64,000 nt of DNA from Promicromonospora soli (GTDB lineage Bacteria; Actinomycetota; Actinomycetes; Actinomycetales; Cellulomonadaceae): positions 120,508 through 184,507 of the forward strand of contig NZ_BNAS01000008.1 in NCBI RefSeq assembly GCF_014653785.1, in the 5' to 3' direction. Below, piece after piece: positions 24,587 to 32,989 of the stretch. Each line of letters opens with the position of its first letter. The first letter of the stretch is position 1. The notes beneath the pieces are model-generated. The model saw nothing but the letters and a program-made list of their open reading frames with translations. It had not been told where the DNA came from and made no database searches. Position numbers and translations under genes: made by a program.

Positions 24587-25471
24587 TCAGTCGTGGACCC
24601 GGTGCAGGAAGCGCAGGAACTCGCGCAGCGCCGGGTTCTTCGAGTCCCGGTTCCAGATGGCGTGCAGCTCGACGACGCCGTGCGGCACGTCTCCGAGCTC
24701 GAGGAGCGTCACACCGGGCAGGCCCAGGAGGCGGGCCGACTCGGGGACGAACGCCACGCCGCGTCCCGCTGCCACCAGCGAGCACATGGTCAGGATCTGG
24801 CTGACGACGTGCACGACGTTCGAGTGCTCGACGGCGATGTACCGCACCACCATGTCGTGGAAGTACCGGGCCTTGGTGGGGTGGTGCCCCACGACCGGCT
24901 GGTCGCGCAGGTCGGCGACGGCGACCGGCCGGTCCAGCCGGGCGAGCGGGTGCCCGTTGGGCACGGCCAGGACGAGGTCCTCCGACAGCAGGAGCCGGGA
25001 GTCGAAGCTCTCCTGGTCGAACGGCGGCCGGCCGAGCGCCAGGTCGAGCTCGCCGCGGCGGATCGCCTCGATCTGCTCGACGGTGACGAGCTCCTGCAGG
25101 TCGAGGTCCACGTCGGGCATGAACTCGGCGATCTCCTGGACGAGCGTGCCCAGGAGGCTGAACCCCGACGCCGCGGTGAAGCCGAGGCGCAGCACGCCCG
25201 CCCGGCCCGCGGCGATCTTCCGGGCCAGCGCGGGGGCGGCGTCGGCCGCGGTGAGGAGGCGGCGGGCCTCCTCGAGGAACACGCCGCCGGCCGTCGTCAG
25301 CTCGACGTGGCGGTTGTCGCGTTCGAGCAGCGCCACCCCGACGGCGCGCTCGAGCTTCTGCACCTGGCGGCTCAGCGGGGGCTGGGTCATGTTGAGCCGT
25401 TCGGCGGCGCGGCCGAAGTGGAGCTCCTCCGCCACGGCCAAGAAGCAGCGGACCTGGTCGAGGGTGTACAC
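24587..25471 (-). CDS. LysR family regulator of the aldarate island
   Basis: A 294-residue LysR-type regulator. The helix-turn-helix (residues 1-60) reads LDQVRCFLAVAEELHFGRAA, then RLNMTQPPLSRQVQKLE. The periplasmic-binding-like co-inducer domain covers about 90-290. LysR proteins bind upstream of their targets and activate them with a ligand, plausibly an aldarate or KGSA-pathway intermediate here. The GTG at 25469-25471 has GGAAGG 4 nt upstream. It lies between kdgD and the divergent tctCBA operon, whose promoters share an element. The tctC element overlaps this gene's own upstream region, so autoregulation is likely. Confidence 0.88.
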   Translation of the reverse strand: MYTLDQVRCFLAVAEELHFGRAAERLNMTQPPLSRQVQKLERAVGVALLERDNRHVELTTAGGVFLEEARRLLTAADAAPALARKIAAGRAGVLRLGFTAASGFSLLGTLVQEIAEFMPDVDLDLQELVTVEQIEAIRRGELDLALGRPPFDQESFDSRLLLSEDLVLAVPNGHPLARLDRPVAVADLRDQPVVGHHPTKARYFHDMVVRYIAVEHSNVVHVVSQILTMCSLVAAGRGVAFVPESARLLGLPGVTLLELGDVPHGVVELHAIWNRDSKNPALREFLRFLHRVHD

Positions 25472-25493
25472 GATGCCTTCCGAGAATCAAGCA

Positions 25494-25535
25494 ATGCAGT
25501 AAGAGGCTTAGACAGGCATCGTATGGGGTTCTTAT
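25494..25535 (+). promoter_or_regulatory. tctC operon promoter with element shared with kdgD
   Basis: ATGCA (25494-25498), 7 nt, GCTT, -35-like TTAGAC (25508-25513), 16-nt spacer beginning AGGCATCGT, and -10-like TCTTAT (25530-25535). It matches the kdgD promoter on the opposite strand in 25 of 30 positions from GCTT onward. The tctC start codon lies 54 bp downstream of the -10. Confidence 0.6.
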
Positions 25536-25588
25536 GCTCAACGCCCGACCGGGATATGCCATTTGAGATCTCAACGAGGAGAGCCGTC

Positions 25589-26608
25589 ATGACCACTCCT
25601 GCCCGCCGAACCCTGCGCACCAGCAGGGCTTTCCTGGGTGCCACCGCCGCAGCCGCCGCCTTGACCCTCGCCGCGTGCGGCGGGAACGTGGGCGGCGGAG
25701 GAGACGCCGCGGGGTCCGACTTCCCGACCGGCCCCGTGACCATCACCGTGGGTCAGGACGCCGGCGGCTCCACCGACCTGATCGCCCGCGCGGTCGCCGA
25801 GGGCATGGCCGAGGACCTCGGCGTGTCCGTCCCCGTGGTCAACCGAGCGGGGGCCAACGGCGCGCTGGCCACCGAGGAGGTCGCGGGCAAGCCCGCCGAC
25901 GGGTACGAGCTGGTGCTGCTCAACGCGTCCCTGATCACGATCACGCCACTGGCCGTGTCCGAGGACGAGGCGGTGGACCTGGCCGACCTGGAGGTGCTCA
26001 AGGGACTCTCGCAGGACGACTACGTGCTGCTCGCCAGCAAGGAGTCCGGGTTCGAGAACCTGGACGACCTGAAGGACGCGTCCGGCGACATCAAGTACGG
26101 CACCACCGGCGTGGGCACCGGCTCGCAGCTCGCGCAGGCCGCCCTGTTCGCGCAGGCGGAGATCGAAGGCACCGCCGTCCCGTTCGACTCCGGGTCGCCC
26201 GCGCTCACCGCCGTCGTCGGCGACCAGGTGCAGGTGGCCACGGTGCAGCTCGGCGAGGCCAAGCCGCAGATCGACGCCGGGAACGTGGTGCCGCTGCTGG
26301 CGTTCTCCGCCGAGCGCAACCAGTTCCTGCCCGACGTGCCGACCGCCGTCGAGGAGGGCTACGACGTGCCCGTCTCGCAGTACCGTGCGGTCGCCGCCCC
26401 GAAGGGCCTGCCGGAGGACGTCAAGGCCCGGCTCGTGGAGGCGATCGACGCGGCCATCGCCTCGGACGCCTACGCGTCGTTCAACGAGAACAACCTCCTC
26501 ACGCCGCACGAGATCTCGGGCGAAGAAGTCACCACCGAGTGGACCGAGCTCGCGGAGAGGTACCAGGCGCTCACCGAGGAGTACGACATCAGCCTCGCGG
26601 AAGGCTGA
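25589..26608 (+). CDS. tctC: Tripartite tricarboxylate transporter substrate-binding lipoprotein (TctC)
   Basis: A 339-residue extracytoplasmic solute receptor of the tripartite tricarboxylate transporter (TTT) family. A lipoprotein signal ends in LTLAAC with the lipidated Cys at residue 30. The mature protein begins with a Gly-rich linker and has the TctC features ITVGQDAGGSTDLIARAVAE, VVNRAGANGALATEEV and FLPDVPTAVEEGYDV. The ATG at 25589 follows GAGGAGAG. It delivers substrate to TctA/TctB. In this setting the cargo is probably glucarate, galactarate or a related acid; TTT receptors in general bind di- and tricarboxylates. Confidence 0.9.
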   Translation: MTTPARRTLRTSRAFLGATAAAAALTLAACGGNVGGGGDAAGSDFPTGPVTITVGQDAGGSTDLIARAVAEGMAEDLGVSVPVVNRAGANGALATEEVAGKPADGYELVLLNASLITITPLAVSEDEAVDLADLEVLKGLSQDDYVLLASKESGFENLDDLKDASGDIKYGTTGVGTGSQLAQAALFAQAEIEGTAVPFDSGSPALTAVVGDQVQVATVQLGEAKPQIDAGNVVPLLAFSAERNQFLPDVPTAVEEGYDVPVSQYRAVAAPKGLPEDVKARLVEAIDAAIASDAYASFNENNLLTPHEISGEEVTTEWTELAERYQALTEEYDISLAEG

Positions 26609-26614
26609 GCGGGC

Positions 26615-27106
26615 GTGGAGACGACAGCAGCCGGGCCGGTCGAGGCCTGGGCCGACGACACGGCGCCGCCCGCGGGCCCGGTGGCGAACCTCGCCGCCTG
26701 CCTGGTGACCGCCGCGGTCGGCGTCGCCGGCGCGGTGGGGGCGATGGCTCTGGGCCTCGGCACGCTGACGCGGCCGGGGGCGGGGCTGTGGCCGCTGGCG
26801 ATCAGCGTCGCCGTCGTCGTGCTGTCCCTCGCGCAGGTCCTGATCGGACGACGGGGCGGCGACGGCGAGAAGTTCTCCCGCTACTCGTTGCTCTCCCTGG
26901 CCGGCCTCGTGACCCTCCTGGGGCTGGTCGCGCTGCTCCCGGTGATCGGGTTCGAGATCCCCGCCCTGCTGCTGAGCCTCGTCTGGATGAAGTTCCTCGG
27001 CGGTGAGTCCTGGCGCTCGGCGGCCGGGTACTCGGTGCTCGTCGTGGGCGTGCTCTACGGGGTCTTCGTCGGGGCGCTCGGCACCAACGTCCCGCACCTC
27101 TTCTAA
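26615..27106 (+). CDS. tctB: Tripartite tricarboxylate transporter small membrane subunit (TctB)
   Basis: A 163-residue membrane protein with four hydrophobic segments, near residues 27-50, 58-77, 92-112 and 130-155. LGTLTRPGAGLWPLAISVAV near residues 47-66 is the typical TctB first-loop motif. It is the small partner of TctA in the transporter complex. The start is GTG at 26615, 6 bp after tctC; part of the tctC end (GAAGG) may act as its ribosome-binding site. Order C-B-A and close spacing support one operon. Confidence 0.85.
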   Translation: METTAAGPVEAWADDTAPPAGPVANLAACLVTAAVGVAGAVGAMALGLGTLTRPGAGLWPLAISVAVVVLSLAQVLIGRRGGDGEKFSRYSLLSLAGLVTLLGLVALLPVIGFEIPALLLSLVWMKFLGGESWRSAAGYSVLVVGVLYGVFVGALGTNVPHLF

Positions 27107-27117
27107 GGGAACCGCAC

Positions 27118-28614
27118 GTGGAATCGCTGCAGAACGTCGCCGCCGGCTTCGCCGTCGTGCTGGAACCGACGAACCTCCTGTACTGCCTCGTCGGGGTGGT
27201 CATCGGCATGCTCATCGGGGTGCTGCCGGGCCTCGGCCCGGCCGCCACCATCGCCATCCTGCTCCCGCTCACGTACGGCGTGGAGCCGGTCACCGCGATC
27301 ATCATGCTCGCCGGGATCTTCTACGGCGCCCAGTACGGCGGCACCATCACCTCGGTGCTGCTCCGCCTGCCCGGCGAGGCGAGCTCCGTGGTCACCGTCC
27401 TGGACGGGCACGCGCTCGCCCGGCAGGGACGGGCGGGCACCGCGCTCGGCGTCGCCGCCGTCGGCTCCTTCGTGGGCGGCACCGTCGCGATCATCGGGCT
27501 GACCTTCCTCGCGCCGCTCGTGGCGGGCTTCGCCCTAGACTTCGGGCCGCCCGAGTACGCCGCGCTCGCGCTGCTGGGCATCCTCCTGGTCTCGACCATC
27601 GCGTCCGGCGCCAAGGTCAAGGCGCTGATCGCGGCGGCCATCGGGCTGCTGCTGGCCACGGTCGGGCGCGACGCCTTCACCGGCGCCGAACGCTTCACGT
27701 TCGACAGCCTGAGCCTGGCCGACGGCATCGACTTCGTCCCCGTCGCCATGGGCCTGTTCGGCCTCGGCGAGATCCTCTACAACCTCGAGGATCGGCACCG
27801 CGCGGTGCAGGCGCCGGGCAAGGTGGCCAACGTCTGGCCCTCCCGCAAGGACCTGCGGGAGTCCTCCGGCGCCGTGACCCGCGGGTCCGTGCTCGGGTTC
27901 TTCCTCGGCATCCTGCCCGGCGGCGGCGCGACCATCGCCTCCATGGCCGCCTACGCGGCCGAGAAGAAGCGCGCCAAGGACCCGAGCCGCTTCGGCAAGG
28001 GCGCCATCGAGGGCGTCGCCGGCCCGGAGACGGCGAACAACGCCGCCGCCACCAGCTCGTTCATCCCGCTGCTCACCCTCGGCATCCCCGCGAACGCCAC
28101 CATGGCGCTCATGTTCGGCGCGCTCCTCATCCAGGGCATCACGCCCGGCCCGCAGCTCGTGACCGAGCACCCCGAGCTGTTCTGGGGCGTCGTCAACTCG
28201 ATGTACATCGGCAACGTGCTGCTGCTGATCATGTCGATCCCGCTGGTCGGCGTCTTCGTCCGCATCCTGCGCGTGCGATCGGCGATCCTCGCGCCGGTCA
28301 CCGCGCTGATCACGATGATCGGCGCCTACACGATCAACAGCTCCGTGTTCGACGTGCTGCTGGTCGTCGTCTTCGGAGCCATCGGCTACCTGATGAAGAA
28401 GTTCGGCTTCGAGCCGGGACCGCTCGTCCTGGCGTTCGTGCTCGGCTCCCTCCTGGAGTCCAGCCTGCGGCGCTCGCTGCTGATGTTCGACGGATCCGCC
28501 GTCGGCTTCTTCACCCGGCCCATCTCCGCGACCCTGCTGGTGGTGTTCGTGGTGGTGGCCGTGCTGCCCCTGCTCCGGGCGCCCGTGAAGAACCGAGAGG
28601 AAGAGTCAGTATGA
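27118..28614 (+). CDS. tctA: Tripartite tricarboxylate transporter large permease (TctA)
   Basis: A 498-residue membrane protein with about 11-12 hydrophobic segments. The family signature GVLPGLGPAATIAILLPLTY lies near residues 38-57, followed by GIFYGAQYGGTITSVLLRLP. A repeat of the signature occurs in the second half (FLGILPGGGATIASMAAYAA). The start is GTG at 27118 after AAGGGAA. Its stop overlaps the next gene's ATG (ATGA at 28611-28614), tying production of a universal stress protein to the transporter. Confidence 0.92.
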   Translation: MESLQNVAAGFAVVLEPTNLLYCLVGVVIGMLIGVLPGLGPAATIAILLPLTYGVEPVTAIIMLAGIFYGAQYGGTITSVLLRLPGEASSVVTVLDGHALARQGRAGTALGVAAVGSFVGGTVAIIGLTFLAPLVAGFALDFGPPEYAALALLGILLVSTIASGAKVKALIAAAIGLLLATVGRDAFTGAERFTFDSLSLADGIDFVPVAMGLFGLGEILYNLEDRHRAVQAPGKVANVWPSRKDLRESSGAVTRGSVLGFFLGILPGGGATIASMAAYAAEKKRAKDPSRFGKGAIEGVAGPETANNAAATSSFIPLLTLGIPANATMALMFGALLIQGITPGPQLVTEHPELFWGVVNSMYIGNVLLLIMSIPLVGVFVRILRVRSAILAPVTALITMIGAYTINSSVFDVLLVVVFGAIGYLMKKFGFEPGPLVLAFVLGSLLESSLRRSLLMFDGSAVGFFTRPISATLLVVFVVVAVLPLLRAPVKNREEESV

Positions 28615-29006
28615 GCATCGTCGTTGGCTACGTCCCGACGCCGGCGGGGGAGGCCGCCGTGCGGGTGGCGATCACCGAGGCCGGGCTCCGGGGTGAGAAC
28701 CTCCTGGTCGTCAACTCGGCGCGGGAGGGCTCGCTCGTGGAGACCACCGTCGCCACGGACGAGGACCTCGACCGGGTGCTGGCGCAGGCCGCGCAGGCCG
28801 GGGTGTCGACAGAGGTGGTGCGCGGCACCCACCGCGACGACTTCACCGACGAGATCCTCGACCTGGCCGAGAAGCACGACGCCTCGCTGATCGTGATCGG
28901 CCTGCGCCGGCGCAGCACGGTGGGAAAGTTCATCATGGGCTCGGTGGCGCAGCGCATCCTGCTGCAGTCGGAGCAGCCGGTGCTGGCGGTCAAGCCCCCG
29001 CGGTAG
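28611..29006 (+). CDS. Universal stress protein family protein coupled to the TTT transporter
   Basis: A 131-residue single-domain UspA-like protein. It begins with the usual beta strand (IVVGYVPTPAGEAAVRVAI). Near its end are SLIVIGLRRRSTVGKFIMGS and [18 protein letters not shown], where the G-x-(2)-G-x-(9)-G-S nucleotide loop is only partly kept. It overlaps tctA by 4 nt and its last 17 bp overlap the convergent GntR gene. Such proteins are often encoded with transporters and may sense nucleotides, but no role has been assigned here. Confidence 0.82.
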   Translation: MSIVVGYVPTPAGEAAVRVAITEAGLRGENLLVVNSAREGSLVETTVATDEDLDRVLAQAAQAGVSTEVVRGTHRDDFTDEILDLAEKHDASLIVIGLRRRSTVGKFIMGSVAQRILLQSEQPVLAVKPPR

Positions 29007-29694
29007 CCGTCCCGCCCCCGCCGGACTCCTGCATGAGGCGGCGCCGCGAGCCCGCCAGATGGACCCGCATCGCCGCCGCGGCGGCGAGCGGGTCCTGCGC
29101 TTCCAGCGCGGCGAGCACGGCACGGTGCTCCTGCACGACGGCGGTGAAGCGCCCGCCGTCGTGCAGGTCCAGCCGGCCGCGCGGCATGGCGATCATCTGG
29201 GGGCCGAGCCGGTCAAGGGCCTCCAGCAGGAACCGGTTGGCCGCGGCCTCGGCCACGAGCCGGTGGAAGGCGAAGTCGTGCTGCATGGCCGTGGCCGGGT
29301 GCCCGTCCGACGACGCCAGGGCGTCGAGGCGGTCGGCCAGCGCCGCGAGCTGGGCGGGCGTGCGCCGGGTGGCGGCGAGCGCGGCGGCCTCGGCCTCCAG
29401 CGCCAGCCGGTACTCGACCAGGGCGAGCCGGTCCTCCAGGGACCGGGTCAGCGGCGGTGCGCCGTCGGCGTCGTCGGCCGGCGGGGTCAGGGCGTAGCTG
29501 CCGCTGCCCCGCCGGGTGTGGACCAGGCCCTCGAGGTTCAGGCGGGCGATCGCCTCGCGGACCACGGTGCGGCTGACCCGGTGCTCGGCCGCGAGCCGCG
29601 GCTCGCTGGGCAGCTTCTCGCCAGGGGCGATCTCGCCGTTGACGATGCGGGTCCGCAGGGTCTCCACCAGGGTGCCGCTCAGCGTCTGGGCCAT
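28990..29694 (-). CDS. GntR-family (FadR/FCD type) regulator beside talarate/galactarate dehydratase
   Basis: A 234-residue regulator. The N-terminal winged helix contains [20 protein letters not shown] and [20 protein letters not shown]. The C-terminal FCD ligand domain holds metal-site residues including the Asp/His of [18 protein letters not shown] regulators usually sense small carboxylic acids. It follows the dehydratase gene by 15 bp on the same strand, so it is probably in the same transcript. A GntR-like operator (30881-30903) overlaps that transcript's promoter, which suggests autorepression relieved by an aldarate. Its 3' end overlaps the universal stress gene. Confidence 0.86.
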   Translation of the reverse strand: MAQTLSGTLVETLRTRIVNGEIAPGEKLPSEPRLAAEHRVSRTVVREAIARLNLEGLVHTRRGSGSYALTPPADDADGAPPLTRSLEDRLALVEYRLALEAEAAALAATRRTPAQLAALADRLDALASSDGHPATAMQHDFAFHRLVAEAAANRFLLEALDRLGPQMIAMPRGRLDLHDGGRFTAVVQEHRAVLAALEAQDPLAAAAAMRVHLAGSRRRLMQESGGGGTATAGA

Positions 29695-29709
29695 GTGCTC
29701 ATGCTTCCA

Positions 29710-30843
29710 TCACAGCGGACCGAAGACCGCGCTGTCCGTGGTCCAGGCGCGCGCCTGCTCGCTGAGGGTCACCCCGAGGCCGGGGCGGTCGGGGACGAGC
29801 ATGCGGCCGTCCTTGGTCTCCAGGCGCTCGTCGAACAGCGGGTCGAGCCAGTCGAAGTGCTCCACCCAGGGTTCGCGCGGGTAGGTCGCGGCCAGGTGGA
29901 GGTGGATCTCCATCGCGAAGTGCGGCGCGAGGTCCAGCCCGGCCTGGTCGGCGAGCGTGAGCAGGCGCAGGAACTGCGTGATACCGCCGACACGCGGGGC
30001 GTCCGGCTGGATGATGTCGCACGCGCGGGTGGCGATGAGGCGCTCGTGCTCGGACACCGAGGCGAGCATCTCGCCGGTGGCGACGGGGGTGTCCAGGGCG
30101 GCGGCGAGGGCGGCGTGGCCCTCGGCGTCGTAGGCGTCCAGCGGCTCCTCGATCCACACGAGGTCGTACTCCTCCAGGCGCCGGCCCATGCGCAGGGCGG
30201 TGCTGCGGTCCCACTGCTGGTTGGCGTCGACCATGAGCGGGACGTCGGGGCCGATGTGCTCGCGGACGGCGGCGACGCGGGCCAGGTCCTTGGCGCCGTC
30301 GGGCAGGCCGACCTTGATCTTGATGCCGCCGATCCCGTCGGCGATGGACTGGCTCGCGCGCTCCTTGACCTCCTCGATGCTCGCGTTCAGGAAGCCGCCG
30401 GAGGTGTTGTAGGTGCGCACGGAGTCGCGGTGCGCGCCGAGCAGCTTGGCCAGCGGCAGGCCCGCACGCTTGGCCTTGAGGTCGTACAGCGCGATGTCGA
30501 TGGCGGCCAGCGCCTGGGTCGCCACGCCGGAGCGGCCGACCGACGCGCCCGCCCACAGCAACTTCGTGTAGAGCCTGGCGATGTCGTTGGGGTCCTCGCC
30601 GACGGCGGTCTGCGCCACCTCCTTCGCGTGCGCGTACTGGGCGGGGCCCCCGGCGCGCTTGGAGTAGGAGAAGCCGAGGCCCTCGAACCCCTGCTCCGTG
30701 GAGATCTCCGCGAACAGGAAGACGACCTCGGTCATGGGCTTCTGTCGGCCGGTGAAGACCTTGGCGTCGGAGATGGCGGTGGCCAGGGGGAGCGTGACCG
30801 TGGAGAGCTTCACGGTCCGGATGGCGTCGGGCTGGTAGGTCAT
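29710..30843 (-). CDS. L-talarate/galactarate dehydratase
   Basis: A 377-residue enolase-superfamily enzyme of the mandelate racemase subgroup. It closely follows the L-talarate/galactarate dehydratase pattern: KVFTGRQKPMTEVVFLFAEI, GFSYSKRAGGPAQYAHAKE, WAGASVGRSG, the catalytic GIGGIKIKVG, metal ligands in LMVDANQQWDR and WIEEPLDAYD, and the His base region LAPHFAMEIHLHLAA. The product, 5-keto-4-deoxyglucarate, is the KdgD substrate, so it feeds the same pathway as gudD. The ATG at 30841-30843 follows AAGGAG. Confidence 0.92.
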   Translation of the reverse strand: MTYQPDAIRTVKLSTVTLPLATAISDAKVFTGRQKPMTEVVFLFAEISTEQGFEGLGFSYSKRAGGPAQYAHAKEVAQTAVGEDPNDIARLYTKLLWAGASVGRSGVATQALAAIDIALYDLKAKRAGLPLAKLLGAHRDSVRTYNTSGGFLNASIEEVKERASQSIADGIGGIKIKVGLPDGAKDLARVAAVREHIGPDVPLMVDANQQWDRSTALRMGRRLEEYDLVWIEEPLDAYDAEGHAALAAALDTPVATGEMLASVSEHERLIATRACDIIQPDAPRVGGITQFLRLLTLADQAGLDLAPHFAMEIHLHLAATYPREPWVEHFDWLDPLFDERLETKDGRMLVPDRPGLGVTLSEQARAWTTDSAVFGPL

Positions 30844-30880
30844 GGCGCTCCTTCGCGACGGGGGCTTGTGCGTCAGTAAT

Positions 30881-30903
30881 CATACAAGTTAGCAACCTGT
30901 ATG
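30881..30903. promoter_or_regulatory. GntR-type operator upstream of the talarate/galactarate dehydratase
   Basis: A 23-nt near-perfect palindrome with outer arms CATACA / TGTATG and inner GTT / AAC, broken only at one symmetric pair and the centre. It overlaps TATGAT, a good -10 for the minus-strand dehydratase gene. Spacing and symmetry fit FadR/FCD-type GntR operators, and a GntR gene lies at the end of this operon. Confidence 0.6.
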
Positions 30904-30929
30904 ACGAATATGGATGACACCCTGAGCCA

Positions 30930-31871
30930 ATGACCTCCCACATCGTCCTCGGCGCCGGACCCGTCGGCGCCGCGCTCGCACTCCGGCTCGCCCAGGCCGG
31001 GCGCACGGTCACGGTGGTGACCCGCTCGGGCAGCGGTCCGCAGCACGCCCGCATCGAGCGGCTCGCCCTGGACGCCACGAATGCCACGGCGCTCGCGGAC
31101 GCCGCGCGCGGCGCGAAGGTGCTGTACAACTGCGCGAACCCCGGTTCGTACCAGGTGTGGGAGGAACGGTGGCCCCCGCTGGCCGCGGCGGTGCTGCGCG
31201 CGGCCGAGGTCTCCGGCGCGGTGCTCGTGACGCTGAGCAACCTCTACGGCTACGGCCCTGTCGACGGGCAGATGACCCGGGACCTGCCGCTCCGGCCGTC
31301 GGACCACAAGGGCGAGCTCCGGGCGCGGCTGTGGCGGGACGCGCTCGCCGCGCACAGCGCGGGGCGGGTGCGTGTCACGGAGGCGCGCGCCTCGGACTAC
31401 ATCGGGCCGACCGTCCCCGCGTCGCACGGCCTGCTGCCCATGTACGCGGCGGCCACGCTCGCCGGAAAACCGGCGTCCGTGATGGCCGACCCGGACCAGC
31501 CGCACACCTGGACCGCCGTCGACGACGTCGCCGCGACCCTCATCGCGCTCGGCGCGGACGACCGGGCCTGGGGCTCGGCGTGGCTCGTCCCGTCGAACCC
31601 GCCCGCGACCGTCCGCGAGGTGCTGCGCGAGCTGGGGGCGCGGGTCGGTGCGGGCGAGCCGCGGCTGCGCCGGGTGCCGCGCGTCGTGCTGCGTGCCGGG
31701 AGCGTCGCGGTGCCGCTCCTGCGGGAGGCGCTGGGCGTGCTGTACCAGTTCGACCGGCCGTTCGTCGTGGACGCCGCGGAGACCAGCAGCGTGTTCGGCG
31801 TCCGGCCGACGCCGTGGGCGAGGGTCCTGGACGCGACGGCGCCCGCGTGGCATGCCCGCGCGGTGGCGTAG
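30930..31871 (+). CDS. NAD-dependent epimerase/dehydratase family protein
   Basis: A 313-residue protein of the extended or atypical short-chain dehydrogenase superfamily. The N-terminal nucleotide-binding motif is GAGPVGAALALRLAQAG (residues 8-24). The usual catalytic region is represented by TLSNLYGYGPVDG, and the substrate end by DPDQPHTWTAVDDVAATL. The strict YxxxK pair is not seen, so it may be a reductase or binding protein rather than an epimerase. The ATG at 30930 has no ribosome-binding site and may lie close to the transcript start. It precedes the metal-sensor operon by 21 bp. Confidence 0.75.
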   Translation: MTSHIVLGAGPVGAALALRLAQAGRTVTVVTRSGSGPQHARIERLALDATNATALADAARGAKVLYNCANPGSYQVWEERWPPLAAAVLRAAEVSGAVLVTLSNLYGYGPVDGQMTRDLPLRPSDHKGELRARLWRDALAAHSAGRVRVTEARASDYIGPTVPASHGLLPMYAAATLAGKPASVMADPDQPHTWTAVDDVAATLIALGADDRAWGSAWLVPSNPPATVREVLRELGARVGAGEPRLRRVPRVVLRAGSVAVPLLREALGVLYQFDRPFVVDAAETSSVFGVRPTPWARVLDATAPAWHARAVA

Positions 31872-31883
31872 TAGGGCTGCTAG

Positions 31884-31901
31884 CATCGCCATATGGCGAT
31901 G
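31884..31901. promoter_or_regulatory. Perfect 18-bp palindrome overlapping the ArsR start codon
   Basis: CATCGCCAT and ATGGCGATG form a perfect palindrome that includes the ATG at 31893. A -10-like TAGCAT (31881-31886) lies just upstream, placing the transcript start at or next to the ATG, so the message is probably leaderless and the operator covers it. Self-repression by the adjacent metal sensor is the likely role. Confidence 0.6.
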
Positions 31902-32297
31902 ACAGAGACGATAGTCGATCCAGCCCCGGACGGCCCAGAGGCGATGGCGGTGGCGGCCTGCCTGTTCCACGGGTTCTCGGACCCGTCGCGGCTCGCGATC
32001 CTGCGCCACCTTGCCCTGGGTGAGCACCGCGTGGTCGATCTCACCGGACACCTGGGCCTCGCGCAGTCGACGGTGTCCAAGCACCTGGCCTGCCTGCGGG
32101 ACTGCGGGCTCGTCGAGTCCCGGCCCCAGGGTCGGGCGTCCGTGTTCTCGCTGACCCATCCCGAGGCGACGCTCGCGGTGCTCGAGTCCGCAGAGCGGCT
32201 GCTCGGCCTGACCGGCGACGCCGTGGCGCTGTGCCCGGTGTACGGGGTCGACGGTTCCGCAGCACACGCCGCGGGGCCGGAGGTGGCGTCATCGTGA
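31893..32297 (+). CDS. ArsR/SmtB-family metal sensor, CmtR-like
   Basis: A 134-residue winged-helix repressor. The recognition helix region GLAQSTVSKHLACLRDCGLV places Cys67 and Cys71 in the CxxxC pattern, and Cys114 lies in ALCPVYG. This matches the Cd/Pb sensor CmtR of Mycobacterium tuberculosis, which uses two recognition-helix cysteines plus one C-terminal cysteine. Binding of Cd2+ or Pb2+ would release the operator at 31884-31901. The ATG at 31893 is the probable leaderless start. Its stop overlaps the start of a cation-efflux gene (GTGA), giving a sensor-exporter operon. Confidence 0.85.
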   Translation: MAMTETIVDPAPDGPEAMAVAACLFHGFSDPSRLAILRHLALGEHRVVDLTGHLGLAQSTVSKHLACLRDCGLVESRPQGRASVFSLTHPEATLAVLESAERLLGLTGDAVALCPVYGVDGSAAHAAGPEVASS

Positions 32298-32989
32298 GTA
32301 CGACGCCGCGGCCGGGGGCGCATGCGGATGCGCTGACGACGGAGCGGCTGACGCGCCGGGGTCTGCGGCTGGCCCAGTTCACGGTCGCCTACAACGTGGT
32401 CGAGGGTGTCGTGGCGATCATCGCCGGCGTCCTGGCCGGGCTGGTCTCGGTGATCGGGTTCGGCATCGACTCGGGGATCGAGTCGATCTCGGCCGTTCTG
32501 GTGGGGCTGCGCCTGTCCGCCCGCCTACGGCACGGCGAGGCCGACGAGCGCAAGGAGCGGATCACGCTGCGGCTCGTCGCGATCACGTTCTTCCTGCTGG
32601 CCGGGTACGTCACCGTCGAGGGCATCCGCAGCCTCGTGGTCGGCGAGACGCCCGAGAGCTCACCGCTCGCGGTCGGGCTCCTGATCGCGTCGCTGATTGT
32701 CATGCCCCTGCTGGCCGAGGCCAAGCGCCGCGTCGGCGTGGCCCTGGCCGACCCGCTGATCCTGGCCGACGCCGCCGAGACCCGGATCTGCGTCCTGCTG
32801 TCCGTGTCCACGCTGCTCGGCCTGGTGGTCTTCGCGCTGACGGGCGCCGGCTGGGTCGACGCGGTGGCCGGGTTCGTCATCGCGGCGTTCGCCGTCCACG
32901 AGGGCCGCGAGGCGTGGGAGGGCGAGCTGGAGCACGACCACGACCACGACCACCATGCCGACCACAGCGAGGCTGCAGCCCATGACTGA
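32294..32989 (+). CDS. Cation-efflux membrane protein, CDF-like
   Basis: A 231-residue protein with five to six membrane segments and a His-rich C-terminus (HDHDHDHHADH) that probably binds metal. FGIDSGIESISAVLVGLRLS near residues 57-76 is the first CDF metal motif and LADPLILADAAETRICVLLS the second, with Asp residues as ligands. It lacks the classical cytoplasmic domain. The GTG at 32294 overlaps the ArsR stop (GTGA), with GGAGG about 10 nt upstream. It would export the metal sensed by the ArsR protein. Confidence 0.8.
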   Translation: MSTTPRPGAHADALTTERLTRRGLRLAQFTVAYNVVEGVVAIIAGVLAGLVSVIGFGIDSGIESISAVLVGLRLSARLRHGEADERKERITLRLVAITFFLLAGYVTVEGIRSLVVGETPESSPLAVGLLIASLIVMPLLAEAKRRVGVALADPLILADAAETRICVLLSVSTLLGLVVFALTGAGWVDAVAGFVIAAFAVHEGREAWEGELEHDHDHDHHADHSEAAAHD

